Assembly (NCBI GenBank): GCA_964195715.1 | Contig: CAXMRU010000280.1 | Location: 1-64,000, forward strand | Direction: 5' to 3' | Source of the DNA: Benthicola sp964195715 | GTDB lineage: Bacteria; Gemmatimonadota; Gemmatimonadetes; Palauibacterales; Palauibacteraceae | DNA: 64,000 bases | Shown here: positions 45,716 to 54,702 of the stretch, one piece after another | Numbering within the stretch: the stretch's first letter is position 1 | Layout of the letters: every line of letters starts with the position of its first letter | Position numbers and translations under genes: made by a program | The notes under the pieces: model-generated | The model's database searches: none | Told to the model about the DNA's origin: nothing | What the model saw: the letters and a program-made list of their open reading frames with translations, nothing else

Positions 45716-47283
45716 GGTTCCTCAGCCTCGAGCGGAAGCCAGGCCGTTATCGGGCCCGACTCGAGGGGACGATAGTTGCCGGTGAGAGCGCTCCAGACGG
45801 GACGCGAGCGCCAGAAGTAAGCCATCACGATTTCCCGGGTCCCGACGCCCAGGGGTGCCGGTGCGGAACCGAGAGCGACGGTCGTGAGGGCAAAGGGAAT
45901 CCGGTGACTCTCCAGGTCGGCGACCAGGCGAGAGGGATCCCACTGGCCGATCTCCTCCAGGGCCCCGAACGCGAACGGATCGTTGAGCCACGGCCGGCCG
46001 CCGCGTGCGAGGACGGCGGGGAAGAAGTGCGCGTCCACGAGGGGATACCCTTCGAACTCAGAGACACGGGCCGATCCCGCTGAGGCGAGCCACCCTTGCA
46101 TGGTAGCGTACTCGCGCACGGTCGCGCGCACCGTCGTTATGCCAATCACGGCGGCCAGGAGAACTGCCGCCGCGCCGCCGAACCATGGAAACCGTCCCCG
46201 TCCGATCTCAGCCGGCTCCGTCACCCTGCGCCGGGCCGGATAGCGGCTCACCGCCAGTAGAAGAAGGGCAAACGTCGGCTCCAGGAGGTAGTTCACGCTC
46301 GACCCCGTTTTGAGCATCGCCACGGTGTGCAGAAGGGTGCTGCCGAGCAGATAGAGCTCCGGAAACCCGAGGCGCAGACCGCGGCGGACGGTCAGTAAGA
46401 CTGCCACGACGATCGGCAGCCATTGCACGGGCTCACTCGCCGACAGGCTCGAGGTGAGATTGCTCCACCCGGAGCCCCCGGTCAGCGCGCCCAGAGTGTT
46501 GGCCAGATACCCACCAGCGGTGAGCGAATCGAGAAGGAAGACACCACACAGAGCAAAAGCCGCGAGACCCAAACCGAAAGCGGCGGCCGTCCCACGCCGG
46601 CCGATCAGGAACAGGCTGACGACGAGCGCGGCGGGCGCAGCCACGAAGCTCTGCTTCGCGAAAAACGCGAGGAAGAAGGCTGCGGCGGCGGCCAGCAGCC
46701 ACCGGCTCGCCCGAATCCGGGAGGAGTGCATCCCGAGCGCAGCGGTGATTCCGACCCAGGTCCAGAACAGAGCCAGGGTATCGGCCTGCCCCCCCCCGAC
46801 CAGCTGGTACACAGCGGGCGTCATCAGCACTGCTGCCACTAGCGCCATGACCCAGAGCGGCGGCACGCGACGTACATGTGTGTGCACCGCGACGAGCACG
46901 AGCAGTCCGATCAGGGCTGCGGCGCTCACGACCCGCAGCCCCAGGAATGTCCCTCCGCTTCCGGCCCAGCGATCTACGGTCGCCGCGAGGGCGAAATACA
47001 TGGGTGGATACAGCGTCAGCACGACAGGCGGTTCCACCCACCCGTCCGCCGGGTAGAGCGCCGACAGCCCACCGCCGGCCTCCAGGGCCGCCAGGCTGCC
47101 CAGGACCGGCCCTTCCGTGTAGTAGAAGACCGTGTCGGTCCGGACCAGGCGCAGCCCCACGAAGAAGATGACGAAGCCGACCAGCGCCACGCTCAACGGC
47201 GCCAGCCACCGCCACGCAACGCTACGGGCGATCTCCGCTCCGGGCGGCCCCGGCACGACGGCGACGCCGCTCGCGTCCGTCAA
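45712..47283 (-). CDS. GT-C type membrane glycosyltransferase (putative)
   Basis: 523 aa with about 11 membrane helices. TTG start overlapping the GT2 gene stop as TTGA. First periplasmic loop contains YPADGWVEPPVVLTLYPPMYF; a Y-P-P motif after an acidic loop is common in GT-C polyprenol-dependent transferases. A helix with GGGQADTLALFWTWVGI follows. The C-terminal part is short and beta-like. No clear family name can be given beyond GT-C fold. Confidence 0.7.
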   Translation of the reverse strand: MTDASGVAVVPGPPGAEIARSVAWRWLAPLSVALVGFVIFFVGLRLVRTDTVFYYTEGPVLGSLAALEAGGGLSALYPADGWVEPPVVLTLYPPMYFALAATVDRWAGSGGTFLGLRVVSAAALIGLLVLVAVHTHVRRVPPLWVMALVAAVLMTPAVYQLVGGGQADTLALFWTWVGITAALGMHSSRIRASRWLLAAAAAFFLAFFAKQSFVAAPAALVVSLFLIGRRGTAAAFGLGLAAFALCGVFLLDSLTAGGYLANTLGALTGGSGWSNLTSSLSASEPVQWLPIVVAVLLTVRRGLRLGFPELYLLGSTLLHTVAMLKTGSSVNYLLEPTFALLLLAVSRYPARRRVTEPAEIGRGRFPWFGGAAAVLLAAVIGITTVRATVREYATMQGWLASAGSARVSEFEGYPLVDAHFFPAVLARGGRPWLNDPFAFGALEEIGQWDPSRLVADLESHRIPFALTTVALGSAPAPLGVGTREIVMAYFWRSRPVWSALTGNYRPLESGPITAWLPLEAEEP

Positions 47284-48257
47284 ACCCGGTCACGTTCCTC
47301 GTGGAGCGCCTTCCGCGACGCGACGGCCCCGGTCGGCAGGTTGCGGTACCGGCCGACGACCCAGGCGGGTCTTCCCTTGGCCTCGTTGTAGATTCGGCCG
47401 ATGTACTCGCCGATCACACCCACCGCGATGAGTTGTATGCCGCCCAGAAACAGGATCGAAGTCATCGTGGACGCCCAGCCGAGAATCGCCGCCCCGGAGA
47501 TCAGCTTCTGGTACAGCACGTTGAGAAGCACGAGAAACGCGACACCCGACACCACGAAACCCAGGATCGTGGCAAAGCGCAGCGGCAGCTCGGAGAAGGC
47601 AAAGAATGCGTCCGTCGCCATTCGCATGAGCTTCATGGGCGATTGTCTCGGCTGACCCGCGTAACGCGGAGCGCGCTCGAATTCCACTCCAATCTGCTTT
47701 CCGCCAACGTACGCGCGCAGGCCGCTGACGTACCGATCCCTTTCCGGCATCGTGTTGATCACATCGACCACCGCGCGATCCATGAGCGAAAAATTTCCCG
47801 CGTCGGCCGGAATATCCACGTTGCTGAGTCGTCGAAGTATCCGGTAGAACAGGCTGAACAGGAGGCGCTTCGGCAGGGCTTCTTTCCGCTCCCGCTTCAC
47901 GGCGTAGACGACGTCGTAGCCCTCCTCCCACTTCCCGATCAGCAAGGGAATCACCTCGGGAGGATCCTGCAGATCGCCGTCCAGGAGCACGACGACGTCG
48001 GCACTCGTCATGGCCAGACCGGCGGAAATGGCCAGCTGCTGCCCGAAGTTCCGGGACAGGTGAACCACCCCGACGCGCTGATCTTCGTCGGCGAAACCGG
48101 CCAGCAACTCGGGAGACCGGTCACGGCTGCCGTCATCGACATAGATGACGCGCCAGGCGTACGGCAGGTCGCTCAATGTGTCGGTCAGGCGACTATGGAG
48201 CTCCGGCAGGATTGCCTCTTCATTGTATACGGGAACGACTGCTTCCAGCGTCTTCAC
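47280..48257 (-). CDS. polyprenyl-phosphate sugar synthase, GT2 family (DPM1/GtrB/ArnC type)
   Basis: 325 aa, GTG start behind GGAGGAG, overlapping as GTGA. Soluble GT-A domain: VVPVYNEEAILPELH at the start, VDDGSRDRS, LSRNFGQQLAISAGL and VLLDGDLQDPPEVI with the metal-binding DxD. Two C-terminal membrane helices (FATILGFVVSGVAFLVLL and ILFLGGIQLIAVGVIGEYIGRIYNE) give the GtrB topology. It makes a polyprenyl-phosphate sugar, the donor for GT-C enzymes such as those on both sides. Confidence 0.93.
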   Translation of the reverse strand: MKTLEAVVPVYNEEAILPELHSRLTDTLSDLPYAWRVIYVDDGSRDRSPELLAGFADEDQRVGVVHLSRNFGQQLAISAGLAMTSADVVVLLDGDLQDPPEVIPLLIGKWEEGYDVVYAVKRERKEALPKRLLFSLFYRILRRLSNVDIPADAGNFSLMDRAVVDVINTMPERDRYVSGLRAYVGGKQIGVEFERAPRYAGQPRQSPMKLMRMATDAFFAFSELPLRFATILGFVVSGVAFLVLLNVLYQKLISGAAILGWASTMTSILFLGGIQLIAVGVIGEYIGRIYNEAKGRPAWVVGRYRNLPTGAVASRKALHEERDRV

Positions 48258-49864
48258 GGCTCCTCCGGATCAGGTTCGAAGGCTTCGTTCTCCTGCCATG
48301 CGTACAGGCCGACCAATTCGACTCCGTCGAGCTCTACGGCCAGCTCGGGCTTCACGTTTTCGTAGATCCGCCAGTGGTGCGGCTTGAAAGTCGATTTCCG
48401 GGCCACGAGCAGAAGGTAGTCGGGCGGCATCTGATCGGTTACCTGGATATCCTCCCGCAGCATGCCGTGCACCTGCAGCCAGCGGAGGTGCTGCACGTTC
48501 GGCCACACAGACAGGCGCGCTCCCTCCGGAATGTTCTCTTCGAGCCGCTCGATGAACGCCGGCGTGATCGCCTCCAGCCAGTATGTCGTCTCCATCCCGG
48601 CCCGGGCAGCACCACGGATTCCGCCGATGGCTTCGTTGTAGTAGGACAGGTAGAGTGGCGCCACCCGTACGGTCTGCACGTACGGTGGAAGAAAGAAGAG
48701 CCCCCCCAGTCCAAGGGACGCGAGTACCGCCCGCTGTCTCGGCAGCCGCGCCCGGACGACGCCCAGGATCGAGCCGAAGCCCCGGCCCGCCAGCAGCGCC
48801 ACAAACGGGAACATGGGAAGCCACAACCGGACCCCGTCGTGATTCGGCGAGCTCGGAGAGGCCATCAGCGCCATGAAAAACAGGATCTGTGCCAGGCACA
48901 GGCCCCCGATGGGTCTCTCCTCCCATTTGCGCGCCGTGACCGCCGTACCCCATACCGACAGCACGAGGAGCGACAGTGGGACGGTGATGAGAGTCATCAC
49001 GGCCGCGTGGTGCCTGGGAAGCTGGTACGCCCACGAGTGCCCGAGGTAATAGGTCGAGATCGGGATCAGCTGGTCGCGCTCCAGACTGTCCCGGACCAGG
49101 AGCAGCGTCTCAGCGACGGGATCGTGCCACATGAGCGGGTTGAGCACCCACGCGACCACCAGCCCGCCGAGACCCCACAGAACGGCTCCGGCCACCGCCC
49201 GGCGGGATCTGCCGTAGGCGATCAGCCAGAGCAGCATCGCGATGGGAATCGTGTAACCAGTGAACTTCGTCGCGAGCGCGAGGCCGAGACCGACCGCCCC
49301 GATCGCCAGGAATCGGCCCTTCCCTTCGAGCACGTAGAGCACGAGCCCGACCGAGGCCACGAACCACGCGAACATGGTAAGCGTATCCGTGGCGCCGAGG
49401 TGAGCGTGACCGACGACCCGGGGCATGAGGAGAATCGACAGGCCCGCGCCGACGCCGGCCGCGCCGCCCCAGGCCCAGCCCGCGAGCCATGTGACGCAGA
49501 CGACAAGGAGAGCGAAGAAGCCGAGCGGCGCCAGGCGGTAGCCAACGATCTCACCGGTCCAACTGCCGAACGTCGCCTCCGTGGCGGCCATGGCGATCTT
49601 GTAGGCGGGCGGGTGAGGGTTGTAATAGCGGCGCCAGCCGAACGTCTCCCGGACCACTTCCTGACTCAGCAGGTGTTCCCGATCCGGGCCCCGAACGAGT
49701 TCTCCAGCCCAAGCCTGAATCCGGTCCACGGAATCGAAGTAGGACGGTTCGTCCCAGGTGATTCCCACGTCGTCCAGGCCGGGCAGCAGCCACGCGAACG
49801 CGAGGAAACCGAGGGCCAGACCGGCCCACAGAACGAAGCGTCTCGACCGCGGATCGGCGATCAT
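48254..49864 (-). CDS. GT39/PMT-like membrane glycosyltransferase (putative)
   Basis: 536 aa from the ATG at 49864 (ATGA overlap); the frame opens 33 codons earlier over the neighbour. About 10 helices. DDVGITWDEPSYFDSVDR carries the Asp-Glu pair in the first extracytoplasmic loop seen in protein O-mannosyltransferase-type GT-C enzymes; HLGATDTLTMFAWFVA and YNPHPPAYKIAMA are also PMT-like. C-terminal periplasmic part about 120 residues. Donor probably a polyprenyl-phosphate sugar from the next gene. Confidence 0.8.
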   Translation of the reverse strand: MIADPRSRRFVLWAGLALGFLAFAWLLPGLDDVGITWDEPSYFDSVDRIQAWAGELVRGPDREHLLSQEVVRETFGWRRYYNPHPPAYKIAMAATEATFGSWTGEIVGYRLAPLGFFALLVVCVTWLAGWAWGGAAGVGAGLSILLMPRVVGHAHLGATDTLTMFAWFVASVGLVLYVLEGKGRFLAIGAVGLGLALATKFTGYTIPIAMLLWLIAYGRSRRAVAGAVLWGLGGLVVAWVLNPLMWHDPVAETLLLVRDSLERDQLIPISTYYLGHSWAYQLPRHHAAVMTLITVPLSLLVLSVWGTAVTARKWEERPIGGLCLAQILFFMALMASPSSPNHDGVRLWLPMFPFVALLAGRGFGSILGVVRARLPRQRAVLASLGLGGLFFLPPYVQTVRVAPLYLSYYNEAIGGIRGAARAGMETTYWLEAITPAFIERLEENIPEGARLSVWPNVQHLRWLQVHGMLREDIQVTDQMPPDYLLLVARKSTFKPHHWRIYENVKPELAVELDGVELVGLYAWQENEAFEPDPEEP

Positions 49865-51549
49865 CGAGTCCGGAACACCTTCATCAGCGGAACCCCTTCG
49901 AGGGAGATTTCGTACATTGCCGGCCCGCCGAACCCGTCGAGGGCGCTCTCCGTTGACCGCCACTGCGCCTCACGGTTGAGCACGAACACGAAGTCCGACT
50001 CCGCGGCCCCGTGGTCGAGGGCCACCGTCGTGAAGCTCTGCTGACCCTCGCAGCCCAGCGCGATATCGTCCGATCCGTCCGGTTTCGACAGCTGGGTCTC
50101 GAATCTCCACCCGGCGGGAACCCACCCGGTCGCCTGGTAGAAACACATCTCCTCGATGAAGAAGCCCGGGTCCACGTTCGCGTCGGACGGAATCAAACCG
50201 ATCAGGTCGTCCAGGGCCGCCCGGTTCAGGACTTCCTTCAGGCCGGTCACCTCGAGGCCCTTGCGCTCGGCTCCTTCGATTCCGCCCACGAGCGCGTTGA
50301 AATAGGACAGCTGATAGGGGTGCACCCTGGCCGTACCGAACGCCGCCGGGGCAATGAACGCCACGATCGTCAGGGCTACGATCAGGTCACGGCGGTCGGT
50401 GGCCGCCGGCACGCGCGTCCCGAGACCCTGCGTGATCCACTCCCCGATCGCGACCGCGCCGGTCCCGGCGAGGACGCAGTAGAACGGGAACAGGGGCAGG
50501 AACAGACGGACCCCGTCGTGCATCGGAGCCAATGGAAGCGCGAGCGCCCCGTACAGGACCACCATGTTCGTCACGGCGAGTCCGCGCAGTGCACCCGAGC
50601 GCGGGGCGAACAGGCCGACGAGCGTGGCGGCGAGAAGCGACAGCGGGAAGACGATCGCCGTCCACACGTACGGATAGTGCCAGGGAGGTCGGAACACGTA
50701 GACGGTGCCGAAGTACCGGGTGGCGATCCGCGTGTTCTCGGCCGCGGAGCGATCCAGCCCCGCATGCAGATAGTCGCGGACGCCCTGCATGGGTTCGACC
50801 CACATGACCGGGTTCACGGCGAAGAACACGAGGACGCCTGCCAGGCACAGCACGAGCAGGGCCGCGATTACGCTCCGGTTGGCCACGAGCCAGATGGCCA
50901 GCACCGGCAGCAGGAGGAGGCCCGTGAACTTCGTCGCGGCAGCAGCTCCGAAGAACAGGCCCGACGACAGGAACCAACCGGAGCCTCCCTCCTCCACGGC
51001 CACGTCGAGTGAAGCGACCGACCAGAACCAGAAGGCCGTCAGAAACAGGTCCGTGTGCGCCAGATGACCGTGTGCAAACAGCACGGGAAACGCCGGGACG
51101 GCAAGTCCCGCCGCAAGGCCGGCCGCGAGCGAGCGCGATCGCCACGCCGTGTAGGTGCCGACCGAAGCCGTGAGGGCGGCGAACGTCAGGACCACGGCTC
51201 CGCGATACGCCAGCAGCGGATCCACGACTCCACGGAGCACGACCCACGAGAGTCCGCTGAGCTCCCTGGAAAGCGGAGGGTGGGGGATCCGCTCGATGTA
51301 CCAGCGCCAGTGCTCGAACACGCGATCCTGGTTGAGGACCATCGTCGGCTCACCATCCAGCAGCGCGGTCAGCAGATCGCGCGCCCAGGCCAACTGCCGC
51401 AGAGAGCTGTAGAAGTAGTTGCCCACGTCGCTGGCGATGCCATAGTCGATGGCGGTCAGCGCCGTGACGGAAAGCGAAACCACGAACAGTCCGAACGCGA
51501 GCCACCGCAGGGCGATCGCCGGGGGGCGCTTCTTCCTTCGTGCTCTCAC
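49861..51549 (-). CDS. GT39/PMT-like membrane glycosyltransferase (putative)
   Basis: 562 aa from a GTG at 51549 that overlaps the YfhO-like stop as GTGA; the frame is open 22 codons further. First loop has acidic residues and a His-Pro-Pro (ERIPHPPLSRELSG), with HGHLAHTDLFLTAFWFW and FFGAAAATKFTGLLLLPV. These are shared with the next gene, of which it looks like a paralogue. C-terminal domain has two Cys (MCFYQ and GCEGQ). Likely partner of the GT2 donor synthase. Confidence 0.8.
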   Translation of the reverse strand: MRARRKKRPPAIALRWLAFGLFVVSLSVTALTAIDYGIASDVGNYFYSSLRQLAWARDLLTALLDGEPTMVLNQDRVFEHWRWYIERIPHPPLSRELSGLSWVVLRGVVDPLLAYRGAVVLTFAALTASVGTYTAWRSRSLAAGLAAGLAVPAFPVLFAHGHLAHTDLFLTAFWFWSVASLDVAVEEGGSGWFLSSGLFFGAAAATKFTGLLLLPVLAIWLVANRSVIAALLVLCLAGVLVFFAVNPVMWVEPMQGVRDYLHAGLDRSAAENTRIATRYFGTVYVFRPPWHYPYVWTAIVFPLSLLAATLVGLFAPRSGALRGLAVTNMVVLYGALALPLAPMHDGVRLFLPLFPFYCVLAGTGAVAIGEWITQGLGTRVPAATDRRDLIVALTIVAFIAPAAFGTARVHPYQLSYFNALVGGIEGAERKGLEVTGLKEVLNRAALDDLIGLIPSDANVDPGFFIEEMCFYQATGWVPAGWRFETQLSKPDGSDDIALGCEGQQSFTTVALDHGAAESDFVFVLNREAQWRSTESALDGFGGPAMYEISLEGVPLMKVFRTR

Positions 51550-53957
51550 AGTCGTCTGCTCCGGGCCAGGATCCACAGGGTCGCGAGTGTCACAAGGCCG
51601 GCCAGACTGATCCACGCACCCAGCAGCAGCGAGCCGGGCGCAAAGCGGAACTCAACGTCGCTGAAACCCGGCGGAATCGGAACGGCCCGGAACACACCGT
51701 TCGCTCTCATCACGGGAGCCTCGACGCCGTTGACCGTGGCCTTCCAGCCGGGATACCAGCGATCGCTCAGCACGGCCAGCATCGGCCCGCTCGCCAGCAC
51801 CTTCGCCGTTACCCGGTTGAGCTCCTCGGTGCGCGACAGGACCTGGCCCGACGCGGAGGGATCCAGGAGGGTGGGAGGCCTGGCTTCGAGCACGACCGTC
51901 TCACCGAGGGGGAAGTCCTCCTCCAGCACTCTTCTGAGCGCCGGCGCCTGCCCTTCCCGCTCCTCGTAGCCAGCAACCAGGTAGAGACGCTCCACCGGAT
52001 CGGGGACCTCGTAGATGCGGATCGGAAGTTCGGGGTGGGACGCCACGAGGTCGAGCCCGGGAATCGAATCGGCGCTGGCCGTCGCATCGGCGTAAAACCT
52101 GACATTCATGGATTGCAGGAAACGCAGCGGATCACTACTCCAGGTTCGAATGGCGGCCTCGTTGGTCAGAGCCACGGAAATGAGCTCCACTCCCTGCAGG
52201 CCGTCCTGCATCGGGAACTCGAAGATCTGACCGACGTTGGGTCCCATCGTCTGGTAGTCGAGGTACATGTTCGTGAGCTCCCATGCTCCGCGCACCATCA
52301 CGATGCTGCCCATCGCCGCGTGGTGAGGAGATCCCCGATACCTGTAATCACCCCGATCTTCCATCAGTCCGTCAAGCACGTCGGCCGTCCACGGCGCTGT
52401 AACGTAGACGTCGCTTTCCACGGACGGATTCACGGCGCGATTGGCCACGAACAGGTCGACTGCGACGAGCGCCACGACGATCACGGACGCGAGGCTCCGG
52501 CGCAGGCGGCCGGTCAGGTAGAGCCACGTCACGACGCCGAGACAGATCACGAGCCCGGCTACCCGCCGGGCGATCCCGGCATAGAGCACCTGGGCGCCCC
52601 GTGGATCCTCGCACAGCAGCGTCTCGCCGAGCCAGCCCGCGCACGCACGGGTCATGGCGTCGCCCGCCGGGCTCAGCAGGACCGCCACGAACACGTAGAA
52701 TCCGGCGATGGCCAGGATCGGCACCCATACGCCGACCGCCGCTCCCTTCTGCGGGGATCCTTCTCCCGAATCACGCGCGGTCGGAGATTCGAGCCACCGA
52801 TCGACCCCTTGGGCGGCGAACACCGAGAGCGCCAGCGCCGCGAGAAGAAGGAACTTCTCGGGATACCGGAACGACCTGAATGGCGGGAGCCACGTGAAGA
52901 TGGCCCGGTACAGCGGACTGTGGGCGCCCAGGGCAAGCAGGACGGAAAGCAGTCCGACGAGGAGCCAGAAAACGACCCAGCGAGGCCCGCGGCCACGGAA
53001 GACGCCGACGGCCGCCAGGGCCAGAGACACCCCGCCCGCGTACACGCTCAGAATCCACGGCACTCCCGTGCTCGCCATGTACCTCGTCGAGAAGCCATGT
53101 GCGCCCGTCTGCAGGGCCGGAGGCAACAGCATGTGCAGGGCGCTCGTCGGCTCGAGGGAACGCGATGCCGCATACTCCAGCTCGATCGGAAGTCGCCTGA
53201 CCGAGTGACTCATATACTCCGCGAACGGCAGCAGCTGCACGGCGACAAGGGCTATGGCCAGAGCGCCCGCGATCACGAATGCCGTCGTCTGTCTGCCGCG
53301 TGAGAGTTCGCGACCCTCGATCGCCGCGAGGCCGTGCACGAATATCAAGGCGAGCCCGAGTGCCAGCATCTGGGGTTCCCCACCCAGAAACGCCACTCCG
53401 CACAGAACCGCGAAGATCAGCAGATCTCGGATCCGGCCTTCGTCGAGGACTCTGTCCCAGGCCAGGAAGACCCACGGCAACCAGGCCACGGTCTGCAGGT
53501 TGTTGATGAAGTTGCCGATCGACGCGTAGAAGCCGCCGAGCATGAGCACGACACCGCCCGTCACCGAGGCCGTCCACCCATGCCCCCAGCGCCGGAGCAG
53601 GAGAGCGAGTCCCATCCCGGCCAGCGGATAGTGGAGAACCACGAGCCAGTCGAACGCGTCGGGCATGGGGAGTCCATACAGAACCAGGCTCCCCGGATAG
53701 AGAAGACCCGGCTGCAGCGAAGCGAAGAACGGTTCTCCCCCCGCGACGAGTGGATTCCACAGGGGCAATTCTCCGGCTCTCACAGCGCCCGCAAGGAAGT
53801 GTTTCATCGGATAGAAGAAGGGCGCCACGTCGCGACTGAAGAACACTTCGCCACGAAACAGAACCCTCTCGAAGAAGACCGCGGCGAGAACGACGAACAG
53901 TCCGGCCGCGGCGACGGGCGCGGGGACGCGTCGGAGACGGCCCGCCGCTCGTATCAC
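51546..53957 (-). CDS. YfhO-family membrane protein (GT-C superfamily)
   Basis: 803 aa, GTG start behind GGGGAG. About 13 helices. YfhO hallmarks: PLWNPLVAGGEPFFAS, NNLQTVAWLPWVFLAWDR, RSFRYPEKFLLLAALAL, and a C-terminal beta-rich domain ending LSDRWYPGWKATVNG. YfhO of Gram-positives adds sugars to cell-wall teichoic acids; diderm homologues are mostly uncharacterised. First gene of the six-gene overlapping run, 60 nt after the hairpin that follows pilA. Confidence 0.85.
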   Translation of the reverse strand: MIRAAGRLRRVPAPVAAAGLFVVLAAVFFERVLFRGEVFFSRDVAPFFYPMKHFLAGAVRAGELPLWNPLVAGGEPFFASLQPGLLYPGSLVLYGLPMPDAFDWLVVLHYPLAGMGLALLLRRWGHGWTASVTGGVVLMLGGFYASIGNFINNLQTVAWLPWVFLAWDRVLDEGRIRDLLIFAVLCGVAFLGGEPQMLALGLALIFVHGLAAIEGRELSRGRQTTAFVIAGALAIALVAVQLLPFAEYMSHSVRRLPIELEYAASRSLEPTSALHMLLPPALQTGAHGFSTRYMASTGVPWILSVYAGGVSLALAAVGVFRGRGPRWVVFWLLVGLLSVLLALGAHSPLYRAIFTWLPPFRSFRYPEKFLLLAALALSVFAAQGVDRWLESPTARDSGEGSPQKGAAVGVWVPILAIAGFYVFVAVLLSPAGDAMTRACAGWLGETLLCEDPRGAQVLYAGIARRVAGLVICLGVVTWLYLTGRLRRSLASVIVVALVAVDLFVANRAVNPSVESDVYVTAPWTADVLDGLMEDRGDYRYRGSPHHAAMGSIVMVRGAWELTNMYLDYQTMGPNVGQIFEFPMQDGLQGVELISVALTNEAAIRTWSSDPLRFLQSMNVRFYADATASADSIPGLDLVASHPELPIRIYEVPDPVERLYLVAGYEEREGQAPALRRVLEEDFPLGETVVLEARPPTLLDPSASGQVLSRTEELNRVTAKVLASGPMLAVLSDRWYPGWKATVNGVEAPVMRANGVFRAVPIPPGFSDVEFRFAPGSLLLGAWISLAGLVTLATLWILARSRRL

Positions 53958-54015
53958 GACGTGGCTCTCCCCGGGGTCCGGGCGGATTCGGAAGGATACG
54001 TCTCAGGATGACCAA

Positions 54016-54045
54016 AGGGCGCAGCGGGAAAGCCCGCTGCGCCCT
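54016..54045 (-). terminator. hairpin terminator between pilA and the sugar cluster
   Basis: AGGGCGCAGCGGG and CCCGCTGCGCCCT form a perfect 13-bp stem with loop AAAG on either strand. On the minus strand TTTGG follows. It lies 43 nt past the pilA stop. The T-tract is weak, so partial read-through into the YfhO-like gene is plausible. Confidence 0.7.
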
Positions 54046-54087
54046 GGTCTGCGATCTTCAAGAGAGACGAAGATCCGGATGCCAACC

Positions 54088-54459
54088 TTACGGAGACTTC
54101 TGTATCTTGCCCTCGATCGAGCTGCCCGTGCCGACTTCCACCCAGTAGCTGTTGCCCGAGGCGGAATGCGACGCGGTGATAGAGTACCCACCGGCCGACG
54201 CGGCCGAAGCCGAGATCGCGATGCCGGTGCTCGTAGTGAAGGAGCCGGTCGCCATCGAGGCCGGCCCGTAGCTCTGATCGTCGGAGAAGTATGCCTCCTG
54301 GGCCGCCATCGCGTTCCGAACGTCGCTCTTTGCCGTGGCATCGAACGCCTTCTCCTTCGTGCTGGCGAACTGCGGAATCGCGATCGCGGCGAGGATGCCG
54401 ATGATCACGACTACGATCAGCAGTTCGATCAGGGTAAAGCCCTTCGTGTTGCGGAGCAT
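54088..54459 (-). CDS. pilA: type IVa major pilin PilA
   Basis: 123 aa. Short leader of seven residues, then G|FTLIELLIVVVIIGILAAIA, a perfect class III prepilin junction with Glu at +5. The globular part is small with no Cys, so no disulfide D-loop. Residues about 60-115 are rich in Ser, Thr, Ala and Gly (SFTTSTGIAISASAASAGG), a composition suited to O-glycosylation. GGAGGAGTC precedes the ATG. Own transcript likely, with a 243-bp region upstream and a hairpin downstream. Confidence 0.97.
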   Translation of the reverse strand: MLRNTKGFTLIELLIVVVIIGILAAIAIPQFASTKEKAFDATAKSDVRNAMAAQEAYFSDDQSYGPASMATGSFTTSTGIAISASAASAGGYSITASHSASGNSYWVEVGTGSSIEGKIQKSP

Positions 54460-54630
54460 GACTCCTCCATCGGTTCTGGTTTGTGAACGGCTTTTCTTCC
54501 GAGATCGTGTTTTCGTTCACCGGTGGAGGGCCGTGCCTCCGACGTGAGGTTATGGCAACTCGTATGCCGGAGGCTCCTTGTACATGTAACTGATTATCAC
54601 ATAGATAGTTAACGTTAGTGACGGTAGATC

Positions 54631-54645
54631 GCCAGACTCGTTCCC
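54631..54645 (-). promoter_or_regulatory. candidate sigma-54 promoter of pilA
   Basis: On the minus strand GGGAACGAGTCTGGC fits the -24/-12 pattern TGGCACGNNNNTTGC at 8 of 11 fixed bases, with GG and GC at the correct 10-nt spacing. It lies about 170 nt before the pilA ATG, leaving a long leader with a possible hairpin (GCCTCCG/CGGAGGC). The PilR-like activator encoded just upstream supports sigma-54 control. Match by eye. Confidence 0.4.
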
Positions 54646-54702
54646 AGGTCGGCGGTATTGCACTCTGCAAAGTTTGCATGCCGTACTGCAATGGTTATCG
54701 AC

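Noticed and set aside
54661..54690. Alternative sigma-54 site CGGCATGCAAACTTTGC before pilA
   Set aside because: GG and GC are 12 nt apart; sigma-54 needs 10.
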